32,659 bases of DNA from Alphaproteobacteria bacterium (GCA_005882415.1 VBAE01000085.1:1-32659); one strand, 5' to 3'. Positions 8,906 to 18,160 are shown, counted from the first letter of the stretch. The notes: a model not told the origin generated them from the sequence alone. Translations and numbers: made by a program.

Positions 8906-10198
8906 TTAGCGGCTGGGGCCGGTGTTGCAAGGCGGGCGGGGGAGCCAGTCGGGGATGGAATCCCCCGCGATCAGCCGTTCGATGTCCACCCGCTCGCGCA
9001 CCACCGCCCAGCGCGGGCCGTCGACCAGCACCTCGGGGGTGAGCGGACGGCTGTTATAGGTGCTCGACATCGCCGCCGCATAAGCGCCGGCGGTGCGGAA
9101 GACGACGAGGTCGCCCGGTTGGGTCCGGTCCATGTCGCGTGCGGTGGCGAAAGTGTCGCCGGTCTCGCAGACCGGGCCGACGACGTTCACCGTCTCCCGG
9201 CCCCCGCGCGGGCTGACCGCGTCGATCGCGTGCCAGGCATCGTAGAGAGCGGGGCGCATCAAGTCGTTCATAGCCGCATCGACGACCAGGAAGGGGTGGC
9301 GGGCGCCCGGCTTGACCCGGATAACCCGGGTGAGGAGCACTCCGGCATTGCCGACGATGAGGCGGCCGGGCTCGAGGAGCAGCCGCGCGTCCCAGCCGCC
9401 CGCGACGCGCCGGATCATCGCGCCATAGGCTTCGGGAGAGGGCGGCGGGGGAGCCGAGGGATCGTAGGGGATGCCGAGCCCGCCGCCGAGGTCGGCTGCG
9501 CGGATCGTATGGCCAGCGGCGCGAAGCTCGGCGATGAGGGCGCCGACCTTAAAGAACGCCTGTTCGAGCGGGGCGAGATCGGTGAGCTGACTGCCGATAT
9601 GGACCGCGACGCCCTGCACTTCGAGGCCGGGGAGGGCGGCTGCGCGGGCGTAGGCGGCGGGGGCGTCGGCGATCGGTACCCCGAACTTGTTGTCCGCCGC
9701 GCCGGTGGAGATTTTGGCGTGGGTGCCGGCGAGCACGTCCGGATTGATCCGGAAGGCGACCGGGGCGGTCCGGCCGAGGCGGGTCGCGACCTCGGACAGC
9801 ATCTCGGCTTCGGCGAGCGATTCGAGGTTGAACTGGAAGAGCCCGCCTTCGAGCGCCAGCGTCATCTCCTCCGCCGTCTTGCCGACGCCCGAGAAGACGA
9901 TCTTCTCCGCCGCCACCCCCGCCGCCCGCGCGCGGCGATATTCGCCGCCCGAGACCACGTCTGCGCCGAGGCCCGCCCCGGCGAGGGTGGCGATCACCGC
10001 CGCATTGGGGTTGGCCTTCACCGCATAAGCGATCAGCGGGTCCGGGAGCGGCTCCAGCGCTGCCCGGAGCACATCGGCGTGGCGGAGCATGGTTGCGCTC
10101 GAATAGACGTAGACCGGAGTCCCCACCGCGTCGGCGATGGCGGCGAGCGGCACCTCTTCGCAATGGAGGCTGCCCTGGCGCAGCTCGAAATGGTCCAT
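8906..10198 (-). CDS. lysA: Diaminopimelate decarboxylase
   Basis: MDHFELRQGSLHCEEVPLAAIADAVGTPVYVYSSATMLRHAD..IAYAVKANPNAAVIATLAGAGLGADVVSGGE; VGPVCETGD; fold type III PLP decarboxylase signature. Confidence 0.96.
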   Translation of the reverse strand: MDHFELRQGSLHCEEVPLAAIADAVGTPVYVYSSATMLRHADVLRAALEPLPDPLIAYAVKANPNAAVIATLAGAGLGADVVSGGEYRRARAAGVAAEKIVFSGVGKTAEEMTLALEGGLFQFNLESLAEAEMLSEVATRLGRTAPVAFRINPDVLAGTHAKISTGAADNKFGVPIADAPAAYARAAALPGLEVQGVAVHIGSQLTDLAPLEQAFFKVGALIAELRAAGHTIRAADLGGGLGIPYDPSAPPPPSPEAYGAMIRRVAGGWDARLLLEPGRLIVGNAGVLLTRVIRVKPGARHPFLVVDAAMNDLMRPALYDAWHAIDAVSPRGGRETVNVVGPVCETGDTFATARDMDRTQPGDLVVFRTAGAYAAAMSSTYNSRPLTPEVLVDGPRWAVVRERVDIERLIAGDSIPDWLPRPPCNTGPSR

Positions 10199-10258
10199 GG
10201 TCGGCGCTTTTGCGTTGGGGGGTTGGGGGCGGAGCGGCGTCCTGATAGGTGCGAAAGC

Positions 10259-10987
10259 ATGACCACGGCAACAGGCACGATCGACCCCAAAGAGGCCGAG
10301 CATTTCGGCCGGATGGCGTCCGAATGGTGGGACCCCAAGGGGTCCTCTTCGATGCTCCACCAGCTCAATCCGGTGCGTCTCGCCTATATTCGGGACCGGA
10401 TCGACCAGCATTGGGGCCTGGACGAGTGCGACCTGAAGCCGCTGAAGGGCCGCCGGGCCGCCGATGTCGGCTGCGGCGCCGGGCTTCTCGCGGAACCGCT
10501 GGCGCGGCTCGGTGCTGAGGTGACGGGCGTGGACGCGGCGCCGGAGAATATCGCGGCGGCGCGGGTGCATGCGGAGGGTCAGGGGCTTTCGATCGACTAT
10601 TGCGTCGGAAGCGTCGAGGCGCTGACGGAGGGCGGCTACGACCTCGTCACTTCATTGGAGGTGGTCGAGCATGTCTCCGACACCCACGCCTTCGTCCACG
10701 GCCTCGCCCGGGCGCTGAAGGACGACGGCCTGCTCATCCTCTCCACCCCCAACCGCACGTCGATGTCGCGGCTGATGCTGATCCTGATCGGCGAAGGCAC
10801 CGGCCGGATTCCCCGCGGCACCCACGATTGGGAGAAGTTCCTCTGCCCGGACGAACTGTGCGCGCTTTTGAAGGACGCGGGCCTGGAGGTGGTCGACTGC
10901 ACCGGCCTCGCCTGGGGCCCGGGCCGGGGCTTCCACATCTCCGATAATAAGAGCCTGGATTATTTCGTGACCGCGAAGAGGGCCTAA
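10259..10987 (+). CDS. ubiG: Bifunctional ubiquinone biosynthesis O-methyltransferase UbiG
   Basis: 242 aa; EAEHFGRMASEWWDPKGSSSMLHQLNPVRLAYI; DVGCGAGLLAEPLARLGAEVTGVD; ILSTPNRT; GTHDWEKFL. Confidence 0.96.
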   Translation: MTTATGTIDPKEAEHFGRMASEWWDPKGSSSMLHQLNPVRLAYIRDRIDQHWGLDECDLKPLKGRRAADVGCGAGLLAEPLARLGAEVTGVDAAPENIAAARVHAEGQGLSIDYCVGSVEALTEGGYDLVTSLEVVEHVSDTHAFVHGLARALKDDGLLILSTPNRTSMSRLMLILIGEGTGRIPRGTHDWEKFLCPDELCALLKDAGLEVVDCTGLAWGPGRGFHISDNKSLDYFVTAKRA

Positions 10988-11018
10988 CTCCTCCCCGTCT
11001 TCGACGGGGAGGAGTTAG
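10984..11018. terminator. Perfect-stem hairpin between convergent ubiG and GST genes; probable bidirectional terminator
   Basis: ctaactcctccccgtc-ttc-gacggggaggagttag; the TAA stops of both genes lie at the ends of the stem. Confidence 0.75.
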
Positions 11019-11686
11019 AAGTCGACCTTGTCGTAATGGGCGGGCGGAGCGATCACCTCCATCCGCTCCGTCAGCAGGGGGCGGAAGCTTGGACGTGACT
11101 TCATGACCGCGTACCAATCCGCCGTCTGCTTGTGACCGCGCCAGTCGATCCCGCCGAGATAGTCCGCGACCGACAAATGCGACGCTGCGGCGAGGTCGGC
11201 GAGGCTCAGCACCGGCCCCCCCAGCCAGCGGCGGTGGTCGAGGAGATAGTCGATATAGTCGAGATGCGCGTTGGCGGTCTTCATCGCCTCGCGCAGGATC
11301 CGCGTGTCGGGCGGATCGCGGGTGACGAGGCGCTTGGTCATGCGTTCGTCCATGATCGGCTTCACCACCTCGCCGAACAATTTCTGGTCGAAGAAGGAGA
11401 CGAGGCGCCGGACTTCGGAGCGGTTGACCGCGGTGCCCGGGATCATCGGCGATCGGTCGATCGTCTCTTCGAAATATTCGCAGATGGCGAGCGAATCGAT
11501 GAGGACGATGCCGCGCGATTCCTCGACCAGCACCGGAGTCTGGCCGGCCGGATTGAGGTCGGCGAACTCGTCCCGCTCGAGCCACGGGGACTCGCGGACC
11601 AGCTCATGCTGGACGCCCTTCTCCGCCAGCATCAGCCGGACCTTGCGGGAAAAGGGGCAGAGCGGAAATTGGTAGAGCTGCCACAT
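11015..11686 (-). CDS. Glutathione S-transferase family protein
   Basis: MWQLYQFPLCPFSRKVRLMLAEKGVQHELV...NPAGQTPVLVEE..LIDSLAICEYFEE; thioredoxin-fold N-terminal GST domain. Confidence 0.88.
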   Translation of the reverse strand: MWQLYQFPLCPFSRKVRLMLAEKGVQHELVRESPWLERDEFADLNPAGQTPVLVEESRGIVLIDSLAICEYFEETIDRSPMIPGTAVNRSEVRRLVSFFDQKLFGEVVKPIMDERMTKRLVTRDPPDTRILREAMKTANAHLDYIDYLLDHRRWLGGPVLSLADLAAASHLSVADYLGGIDWRGHKQTADWYAVMKSRPSFRPLLTERMEVIAPPAHYDKVDF

Positions 11687-11730
11687 GGCCGCCCCTTTAG
11701 CGGCGGTGGACTCGGAAGACTATGCCTTGA

Positions 11731-12213
11731 TTAGCGCGGCTCGCGCGGGTCGCGCGGGTCCATCGGCTCGTCGATCGCGTCCTCGAACTGTCGCGTCGCC
11801 TGCTCGAGGGTACGGCGAAGCTGGGGCGCCAGGATCGCGATCCGCCGGGTGGCGACGGCGAGGCCGGCGCTGGTGTGGCGGATCTCGTCGTGGAGCCGCT
11901 CGCGGGCATAGGGATCGTCGCGCGACGCCAGATCGCCCAGCGTCTCCTCGCGCTCGCGGCGGCTCATCCGCCGGCCGGGTTCGATCGCTTCGCGCAGCGG
12001 GCCAACCTGAACGTCGAGCAGTGCGTCGGTAGCGCGGGCGAGGGTGTCGCCGATCGCCTCGACCTCGCCCGGCGAGGGAATGTCGCGCACCAAGGCCTCG
12101 TCGCGCCCCTCGTCCCGGGGGTCCTGATAAGGGTGGGCGTCGTAGGGCTGGGCCGCTGCGGGGGCGGCGATTGCGGCGGCGGCGACAACGGCGCCGAGGA
12201 TAAGCTTGCGCAA
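11731..12213 (-). CDS. Hypothetical secreted/periplasmic protein
   Basis: Signal-like LRKLILGAVVAAAAIAAPAAAQ; TTG start at 12213 preceded by AGGAG; ORF extends to an alternative ATG at 12243. Confidence 0.6.
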   Translation of the reverse strand: MRKLILGAVVAAAAIAAPAAAQPYDAHPYQDPRDEGRDEALVRDIPSPGEVEAIGDTLARATDALLDVQVGPLREAIEPGRRMSRREREETLGDLASRDDPYARERLHDEIRHTSAGLAVATRRIAILAPQLRRTLEQATRQFEDAIDEPMDPRDPREPR

Positions 12214-12315
12214 GACGAAATCTCCTTCGTGCGGCATGCGCACGGGGCATCAACGCCCGTCACGTGCGACTCGTTGCCGCTTATGCCCCGGCGCGCCTGA
12301 CCGCCCGCTGAACGC

Positions 12316-12987
12316 TCAGCCGCGCTTCCCCTTGGGCGGCTTGGGCAGCGGCAGGTGGGCGGTGGCAGTCTGCACCTTCTTCATGATCGAAGGCATCGAC
12401 TTCATCAGCTCCGGCGCCATACCCGCCATCGTGCGCGCCATCTCCGGATCGGTCATTATCAGCATCGCCTCGGAAGCATAGGCCCGGCCGGTCGGGCTGT
12501 CGAAGAAGCGGTTGAGGTCGCCAAGCTGCTCGACGGTGAAACGGCGCGCATAGACCCGGGCGAGCGTTTCGCGCACATCGGGCTCCATGCGGTTCATGAT
12601 CGGGATCATCTCGTCCATCATCACCTTGTAGGTGATCCTGGTCCGCTCCTGGAAATGCGGGTCGTATTTGGCCATCGCCTCGCGCATTGTCGCGTGGAGA
12701 AGCTCCGGATCCGCCTTGCCGAGGTCGGTGCCCGCCGGAAGCATGTCTTCCATCTTCAAGTCCATCATCGAAGCGAATGTGGCGTCCATCACCTGGTCGA
12801 ACGTTCCCCGCATCATCCGCTCGTAGGTGCCGAGCGGCCAGACCCTGTCGACCGTGATCTTGGCGGCGGCGAGGCGCTGCGGGTCCACCGAGGTCTCGAC
12901 GGAGACCGTGGGCGCCGGCGCGGGCGCCTGGGCAAAGGCCGGAGCGGCTCCGGCGAGCAGCATCGCTGCCAGGATAGGCATCTTCAT
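12316..12987 (-). CDS. DUF2059 domain-containing exported protein
   Basis: MKMPILAAMLLAGAAPAFAQ signal peptide; DUF2059-like C-terminal region (ARVYARRFTVEQLGDLNRFFDSPTGRAY). Confidence 0.8.
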   Translation of the reverse strand: MKMPILAAMLLAGAAPAFAQAPAPAPTVSVETSVDPQRLAAAKITVDRVWPLGTYERMMRGTFDQVMDATFASMMDLKMEDMLPAGTDLGKADPELLHATMREAMAKYDPHFQERTRITYKVMMDEMIPIMNRMEPDVRETLARVYARRFTVEQLGDLNRFFDSPTGRAYASEAMLIMTDPEMARTMAGMAPELMKSMPSIMKKVQTATAHLPLPKPPKGKRG

Positions 12988-13057
12988 GTCTTTGTATTCC
13001 CCCTAGAATCTGTCGCGAGGATGCCCGGTCAAGGCGCGCCCTGCAAGCGTTAAAGCG

Positions 13058-13861
13058 TCAGCGCGCGAGCAGCCAGGCCAAGGCTGCGCCACCGGCGACG
13101 ATCCGGTACCAGGCGAAGGGCGCGAAGCCGTGCCGCGAGACGATCGAGACGAACGCCTTGATCACGACCAGCGCCACCACGAAGGCGACGACAAAGCCGA
13201 TCGCGATGCCCTGGAAGCCGATGGGCCCGAGATCGTGGCGGTTGCTCCACAGCTCGAGCGTGCTGGCGCCGAGCATGGTGGGAAGCGCGAGGAAGAAGCT
13301 GAACTCGGCCGCGGTCTTGCGCTCGACCCCGAGCGAGAGCGCTCCGAGGATGGTCGCGCCCGAGCGGCTGACCCCCGGCACCATCGACAGGCACTGGACG
13401 AAGCCGATGCCGAGCGCGGTCTTCCAGCGCATGCCGGACACGGAGTCGACGGTCGGGGTGCGGATCAATCGCTCGATGACGAGGATCGCGACGCCGCCCA
13501 CGATCAGCGCCACCGCCACCGTCACCGGGCTTCCGAGCAGCACCTCGATGGCGTCGTGGAGGATGAGGCCGACCACCGCGGCGGGAAGGAAGGCGATGAG
13601 GAGGTTGCGAACGAACCGCCACGCCTCCGCGTCGCGCCGGAGGAGGCCGGTGATGACGTCCCAGAAGGTCCGCCAGTAGAGCACCACCACCGCCAGCATC
13701 GCGCCCAATTGGATGACGACGTTGAACACCAGCCACTGCTGCGGGTCGAAGCCGAGCAGGGCGTTGGCGAGGATGAGGTGGCCGGTCGAAGACACCGGGA
13801 TGAACTCGGTGACGCCCTCGACGATGCCGAGCAGGATGATGGTGAGGAGGGAGGCTTCCAT
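13058..13861 (-). CDS. uppP: Undecaprenyl-diphosphatase UppP/BacA
   Basis: IVEGVTEFIPVSSTGHLIL and VPGVSRSGATILGAL motifs; 267 aa polytopic. Confidence 0.97.
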   Translation of the reverse strand: MEASLLTIILLGIVEGVTEFIPVSSTGHLILANALLGFDPQQWLVFNVVIQLGAMLAVVVLYWRTFWDVITGLLRRDAEAWRFVRNLLIAFLPAAVVGLILHDAIEVLLGSPVTVAVALIVGGVAILVIERLIRTPTVDSVSGMRWKTALGIGFVQCLSMVPGVSRSGATILGALSLGVERKTAAEFSFFLALPTMLGASTLELWSNRHDLGPIGFQGIAIGFVVAFVVALVVIKAFVSIVSRHGFAPFAWYRIVAGGAALAWLLAR

Positions 13862-13907
13862 GTCTTTCCGTCAGGCTGCGCTTCCCCACGGGGAAGGGGC
13901 AAAGGGC

Positions 13908-14843
13908 TCAGTAAGGCGACTTGGCGGCGAAGCGGCCGCGGCGGCGGTAGGAGGTGAGCCAGCCTTCGGAAACGGCGATCAGCGGCGTCTGGCGGACCCC
14001 GAAGCTTTCCAGCCCCTTCGCGCCCGGCGCCACGACATTGTCCTTCTGGAGCATCATCCACTGGTCGTAGGTGAGCGGAGCGCCGGGCGCCCAGCCGGTC
14101 GCACGGGCGAGGAGGGCGCCGGCGAAGTCGGGCACGTCGACCAGAGCGCGCCCGTAGCCGGTCGTCTTGCAGATCCACTCCATCAGCTCGCGCATCGTCA
14201 TCACCTGCGGCCCGCCGAGCTCGTAGGTCTGGCCGGCATGCGCCTCGGGATCTGCCACCGCAGCCGCGATCGCGTGCGCCACGTCGGAGGCGTAGACCGG
14301 CTGCATCCGCATCTTCGGCCGGAACACCGGAAGCACCGGCGACAGCCGGGCGAGGCCGGCGAAGCGGTTGACGAAATTGTCCTCGCGCCCGAACAGCAGC
14401 GACGGCCGAAGGATGGTCGCGTCCGGGAACGCCGCCCGGACCGCGTCCTCGCCCTCGCCCTTCGTCCGCGCATATCTGCCGTCGCTGGCCGGATCTGCGC
14501 CGATCGCGGAGACGTGGACGAGCGCGCGTGCTCCCGCAGCAGCCGCCGCCTCGGCGACATTGCGGGCGCCATCGACGTGGATTCCGTGGAAGTCGCCGGA
14601 GAGGGTGCCGACGAGGTTCACCGCCACGTCGCTTCCCGCGGTTGCGGCGTGGACGCGGCCCGCGTCGCGGATGTCGCAGCTGACGAACTGGGCCTGGCCG
14701 AGGGTGGAGAGCGGCTTCAAAAACCAGGCGGCGCGGGCGTCCCGCTGGACGATGCGCACGCGCGCTCCCGTCCTGAACAGGGCCTGCGCGACATAGCGGC
14801 CGAGGAAGCCGCCGCCGCCGAAGACTGTGACCAGCCGGTCCAT
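13908..14843 (-). CDS. NAD(P)-binding SDR / complex I NDUFA9-subunit-like protein
   Basis: MDRLVTVFGGGGFLGRYVAQALFRTGARVRIVQRDARAAWFLKPL; VSAIGADPASDGRYARTKGEGE. Confidence 0.88.
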   Translation of the reverse strand: MDRLVTVFGGGGFLGRYVAQALFRTGARVRIVQRDARAAWFLKPLSTLGQAQFVSCDIRDAGRVHAATAGSDVAVNLVGTLSGDFHGIHVDGARNVAEAAAAAGARALVHVSAIGADPASDGRYARTKGEGEDAVRAAFPDATILRPSLLFGREDNFVNRFAGLARLSPVLPVFRPKMRMQPVYASDVAHAIAAAVADPEAHAGQTYELGGPQVMTMRELMEWICKTTGYGRALVDVPDFAGALLARATGWAPGAPLTYDQWMMLQKDNVVAPGAKGLESFGVRQTPLIAVSEGWLTSYRRRGRFAAKSPY

Positions 14844-14944
14844 CTTTCGGGTTCCTTGAGCATGAAGTTGCGGCGCCCCATTGCCCGCTCCCCACATCGT
14901 TGACAAGCGCCCGCGCGCCCCCTAGTTCGCGCGGCCTACCCCGT

Positions 14945-15031
14945 GCCCAGATGGCGGAATTGGTAGACGCACCAGCTTCAGGTGCTGGCGCTCGCAAGGG
15001 CGTGGAGGTTCGAGTCCTCTTCTGGGCACCA
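14945..15031 (+). tRNA. tRNA-Leu (anticodon CAG), CCA encoded
   Basis: Acceptor stem gcccaga/tctgggc, D-loop ggtagac, anticodon arm ccagc-ttCAGgt-gctgg, variable arm, T-loop ggttcgagtcc, terminal acca. Confidence 0.95.
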
Positions 15032-15061
15032 ATTTCCCGGCGGCTGCGCCGGCCACCACCG

Positions 15062-15543
15062 TCAGCCTTGCGCCTCCGGACGATCGGTCCGGACTTGCCG
15101 GAGGGCGAAACCGCGGGCGGCCGCTTTCGCGACGAAGTCCGCCGTCGCGTCGCCGGTGCCGTGGGGGCGGCCTTCCCAGACGGCGATTGCGAGCGCTGCT
15201 CCGTCGCCGAGGGATTCGGCCTCTTCGACGATCCGGCCGTTCGCATGCCTATAGACGTCCTCCGCATCGGGATCGCCGCCCAGGGTGACGAGATCGCCCC
15301 GCCCCTCGGCGAGGCGGATCGAGCGGTCGAACGGGCGCATTCGAGCGCGATCAGGTCGGCCCCCGCGGCCGCCGAGCAGACGAGGCACTTCACGCCTTCC
15401 GACACGAGCAGGTCGCGCAAGCCTTGCCGAACCTGCCCGACGGCGGCGGTCGGGAAGCGCGCCTCGCCGCCGCCGGCGGGGTCCGGGCGGCGTCCGGCCA
15501 GCGCTGCGATGCACCCGTCGGCGCGGACGGCAGGTCGGTTCAT
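15062..15543 (-). pseudogene. SLOG (SMF/DprA-LOG Rossmannoid)-like protein, disrupted by frameshift and internal loss
   Basis: Frame 1 from ATG 15543: MNRPAVRADGCIAALAGRRPDPAGGGEARFPTAAVGQVRQGLRDLLVSEGVKCLVCSAAAGADLIALECA. It continues in another frame: RPFDRSIRLAEGRGDLVTLGGDPDAEDVYRHANGRIVEEAESLGDGAALAIAVWEGRPHGTGDATADFVAKAAARGFALRQV; crossover ~15310-15345. Confidence 0.65.
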
Positions 15544-15647
15544 CGAGGCGCTCCGGCACAAGAGCCCTGCTCCAGGGCTTCGAGCCTTGCATCTAGCGAT
15601 TGCAGCGGGCCCCGTACAACGGCATGCTTCGAGGGCAGGAGGGCGAC

Positions 15648-16574
15648 ATGCCGCACGTAACCTTCATCCATGGCATCGGCAACAAGCCGGAGCGCGAGCA
15701 GCTCCGCCAAATCTGGCTTAGAAGCCTCGCCGCCGCCGGCGGTCTCGATCTCGGCGCCGAAGGGGTGACGAGCGCGATGGTCTACTGGGCCGACGTGCTC
15801 CACGCCGAGCCCGATCCCAATGTGGCGGCTTACGAAGCGGCGGCGCTCGATGAACATGGCGTCGAAGCCGACCCCGCAGCGGATGTTCCGACTGCCGACA
15901 GCGCCGACGAAGCCCTCTTCCTCGCCGGGATTGCGGCGAAGCTGGGCGGCACCCTCGCCGCGGCCGAGCTTGCGGCAGAACCCCAGGCGCGGGGAACCGA
16001 TCTCGCGCTCGAGCGCATTCCGCTGCCCTGGCCGATCAAGAAGCTGTTCCTCAAGAATTTTCTGAGGGACGTTCACGATTATCTGTTCAATGCCGATTCC
16101 AGCCCCCGGCCCGGCGAACATTACAAGGTTCGGGACGAGATTCGGTCGCGTTTCGTCAGGGCGGTGAAGGACGCCCCCCAAGACGATGTCCATGTCGTGG
16201 TCAGCCACAGCATGGGCACCGTGATCGCCTATGACTGCCTGAAGAACGTAGCGGATTGCCCGCGCGTCGACGCCCTCGTCACGATCGGGAGTCCCCTCGG
16301 CCTGGACGAGGTGCAGGACAAGCTCGACCCGGGCTATTCGCGCCGGGACGGCTATCCCGACTTCCGTTCCTCGACGCCCTGGGTGAATTTATTCGATCGC
16401 CTCGATCCGGTCTGCGGCTTCGACCCGATCCTCGCCAACGATTTCGAGCGCGGCGGCGTGAAGGCGATCGATGACGTTCAGGTCGTGAATCCCGGGTCAT
16501 GGCGCCATTCGGCCGTCAAATATCTGGCCCAGGCGGAGCTTCGGACCAGGCTCGCCGCCGCGCTCGGCTTATGA
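15648..16574 (+). CDS. Alpha/beta-hydrolase (lipase/esterase-like)
   Basis: 308 aa; MPHVTFIHGIGNKP N-terminal strand/oxyanion loop, nucleophile elbow VVVSHSMGTVIAYD, acid WVNLFDRLDPVCGFD, His NPGSWRHSAVKYL; AGGAGG before ATG. Confidence 0.82.
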   Translation: MPHVTFIHGIGNKPEREQLRQIWLRSLAAAGGLDLGAEGVTSAMVYWADVLHAEPDPNVAAYEAAALDEHGVEADPAADVPTADSADEALFLAGIAAKLGGTLAAAELAAEPQARGTDLALERIPLPWPIKKLFLKNFLRDVHDYLFNADSSPRPGEHYKVRDEIRSRFVRAVKDAPQDDVHVVVSHSMGTVIAYDCLKNVADCPRVDALVTIGSPLGLDEVQDKLDPGYSRRDGYPDFRSSTPWVNLFDRLDPVCGFDPILANDFERGGVKAIDDVQVVNPGSWRHSAVKYLAQAELRTRLAAALGL

Positions 16575-18160
16575 GCCCGGCTGAAGCGGCCGCGGAGCGG
16601 CTCGGCCTGCGCAGGAGGGCGGCCGGGTTGATCGCGACGCTGGCCGGTGCGCGGGACGGGCAAGCGGTCGCCGATCTCGCCGCGGAGCTTCGGCAGGAAC
16701 GGCAGTTCGACCTGCTCGAGGAGCTTGCGGAGCGGGCGCGGACGCTCGGAGACGATCGACCGCGAATCTCGCTCTATCTTGCCCAGGCCCTCATCGACCG
16801 CGACCGCCCGCGCCTCGGCGCCGACGTGCTCGCGGGGCTCCTTCCGACCCTGGAAGCGGGGGATCCGCTTCGCGCGGAGGCGCTTGGGCTCGCCGGCCGC
16901 TCGTGGAAGGACGTGATGCTGGCTTTGCCCGAGGCGGCTGAGGCGCTGAGGCAGCATGCGCTTTCGAGCTCGGCGCGATCCTACCGCGCCGCCTTCGAGG
17001 AGAGCGGGCGGTGCAACAGCTGGGCCGGAGTCAATCTGCTGGCGCTGGCGGTCTATGCCGATCGCAATGCCCTGCCGCTCGGCGAGCCGGTGGAGATTGA
17101 CGGGCTCGCGGCGGAATTGTGCAATGTGCTCGACTCGGTCGCCCCGGAACAGCGCGACGGCTGGCACCATGCGACGGCCGCCGAGGTGGCGGTAGCGCGC
17201 CGGGACCTGGCCGATGCCGAGCGCCACATCCGCCTCTATCTGGAGAGCCCGGCGACGACCGCCTTCGCTTTGGCCGGGACGCTTCGGCAATTCACCAGGC
17301 TTTGGTGCCTGCGTTCCGAAGGCGTGCGCGGACGATCGATCGTGGAGGCCCTGGAAGCGGCTACTCTCGAGCGGGAGGGCGGCCATTTCGACATCCCTGC
17401 CGCAGCGGTTCGGGAGCGGCCGGAAGAGCCGGCGCGCGCGGCGACCCTCCAGGCGATATTGGGAAACACGGGTGAGGTGACCTACTCCTGGATGCAGATG
17501 GGGCTTGCAAGGGCGAAGTCGGTGTGCGCGGTGGTGCACTCGACCGGCAGGGTCGGTACGGGCTTCGTCGTTGCGGGAGCGGCGCTCGACCCGCGTCTCG
17601 ACGGCGAGAAGTTCGTGCTGACCAACCGCCACGTCGTCAGCGAGGATCCCGGCGAAGACGCATTCTCCCCGGACGACTGTCACCTCGTCTTCGAAGCGGT
17701 CGATCCCGGCCGGAAGGTCGCGCTTGACGGGATCGTCTGGTCCTCGCCCGTCGGCGAGCTGGACGCGACGCTGCTAAGGGTGCGGTGGGAGGATTTGGAG
17801 GCCGATCCGCTGCCGATCGCGCCGCGCCTGCCGATCGTCGATGCCGGCCAGCGCGTCTACGTCATCGGTCACCCGCGCGGCGCCGAGCTCTCCTTCTCCC
17901 TGCAGGACAATGAGCTGCTGGAGCATGAGGGCCCGACTGCCGGCAAGCCGCCCAACCCGAAGGTCTGCAAGCTCCACTACAGGGCGCCGACGGAGCATGG
18001 CAGCTCAGGCAGCCCCGTATTCAACCGGTCGGAATGGAAGGTGATCGCGCTCCACCACGCCGGCGGAGAAATGGCGCGCCTGAACGGCAACAGCGGCAGC
18101 TGGCCCGCCAACGAAGGAATCTGGATCCAGTCCATCGCCAAGGCGATTCAGGAGCGCTGA
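16571..18160 (+). CDS. Serine protease: N-terminal TRAFs-binding (DUF4071)/TPR-like helical domain + C-terminal trypsin-like peptidase
   Basis: ATGA overlap with the hydrolase; LAGRSWKDVML..SARSYRAAFEESGRCNSWAGVNLLALAVYADR is TRAFs-binding-like; triad LTNRHVV (H), GELDATLLRV (D), HGSSGSPVF (S). Confidence 0.8.
   Translation: MSPAEAAAERLGLRRRAAGLIATLAGARDGQAVADLAAELRQERQFDLLEELAERARTLGDDRPRISLYLAQALIDRDRPRLGADVLAGLLPTLEAGDPLRAEALGLAGRSWKDVMLALPEAAEALRQHALSSSARSYRAAFEESGRCNSWAGVNLLALAVYADRNALPLGEPVEIDGLAAELCNVLDSVAPEQRDGWHHATAAEVAVARRDLADAERHIRLYLESPATTAFALAGTLRQFTRLWCLRSEGVRGRSIVEALEAATLEREGGHFDIPAAAVRERPEEPARAATLQAILGNTGEVTYSWMQMGLARAKSVCAVVHSTGRVGTGFVVAGAALDPRLDGEKFVLTNRHVVSEDPGEDAFSPDDCHLVFEAVDPGRKVALDGIVWSSPVGELDATLLRVRWEDLEADPLPIAPRLPIVDAGQRVYVIGHPRGAELSFSLQDNELLEHEGPTAGKPPNPKVCKLHYRAPTEHGSSGSPVFNRSEWKVIALHHAGGEMARLNGNSGSWPANEGIWIQSIAKAIQER

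Noticed and set aside
13522-15561. 679-aa minus-strand ORF
   Set aside because: Composite of the N-terminal half of the broken SLOG gene and out-of-frame read-through across tRNA-Leu, the SDR gene and uppP; not a real single protein.
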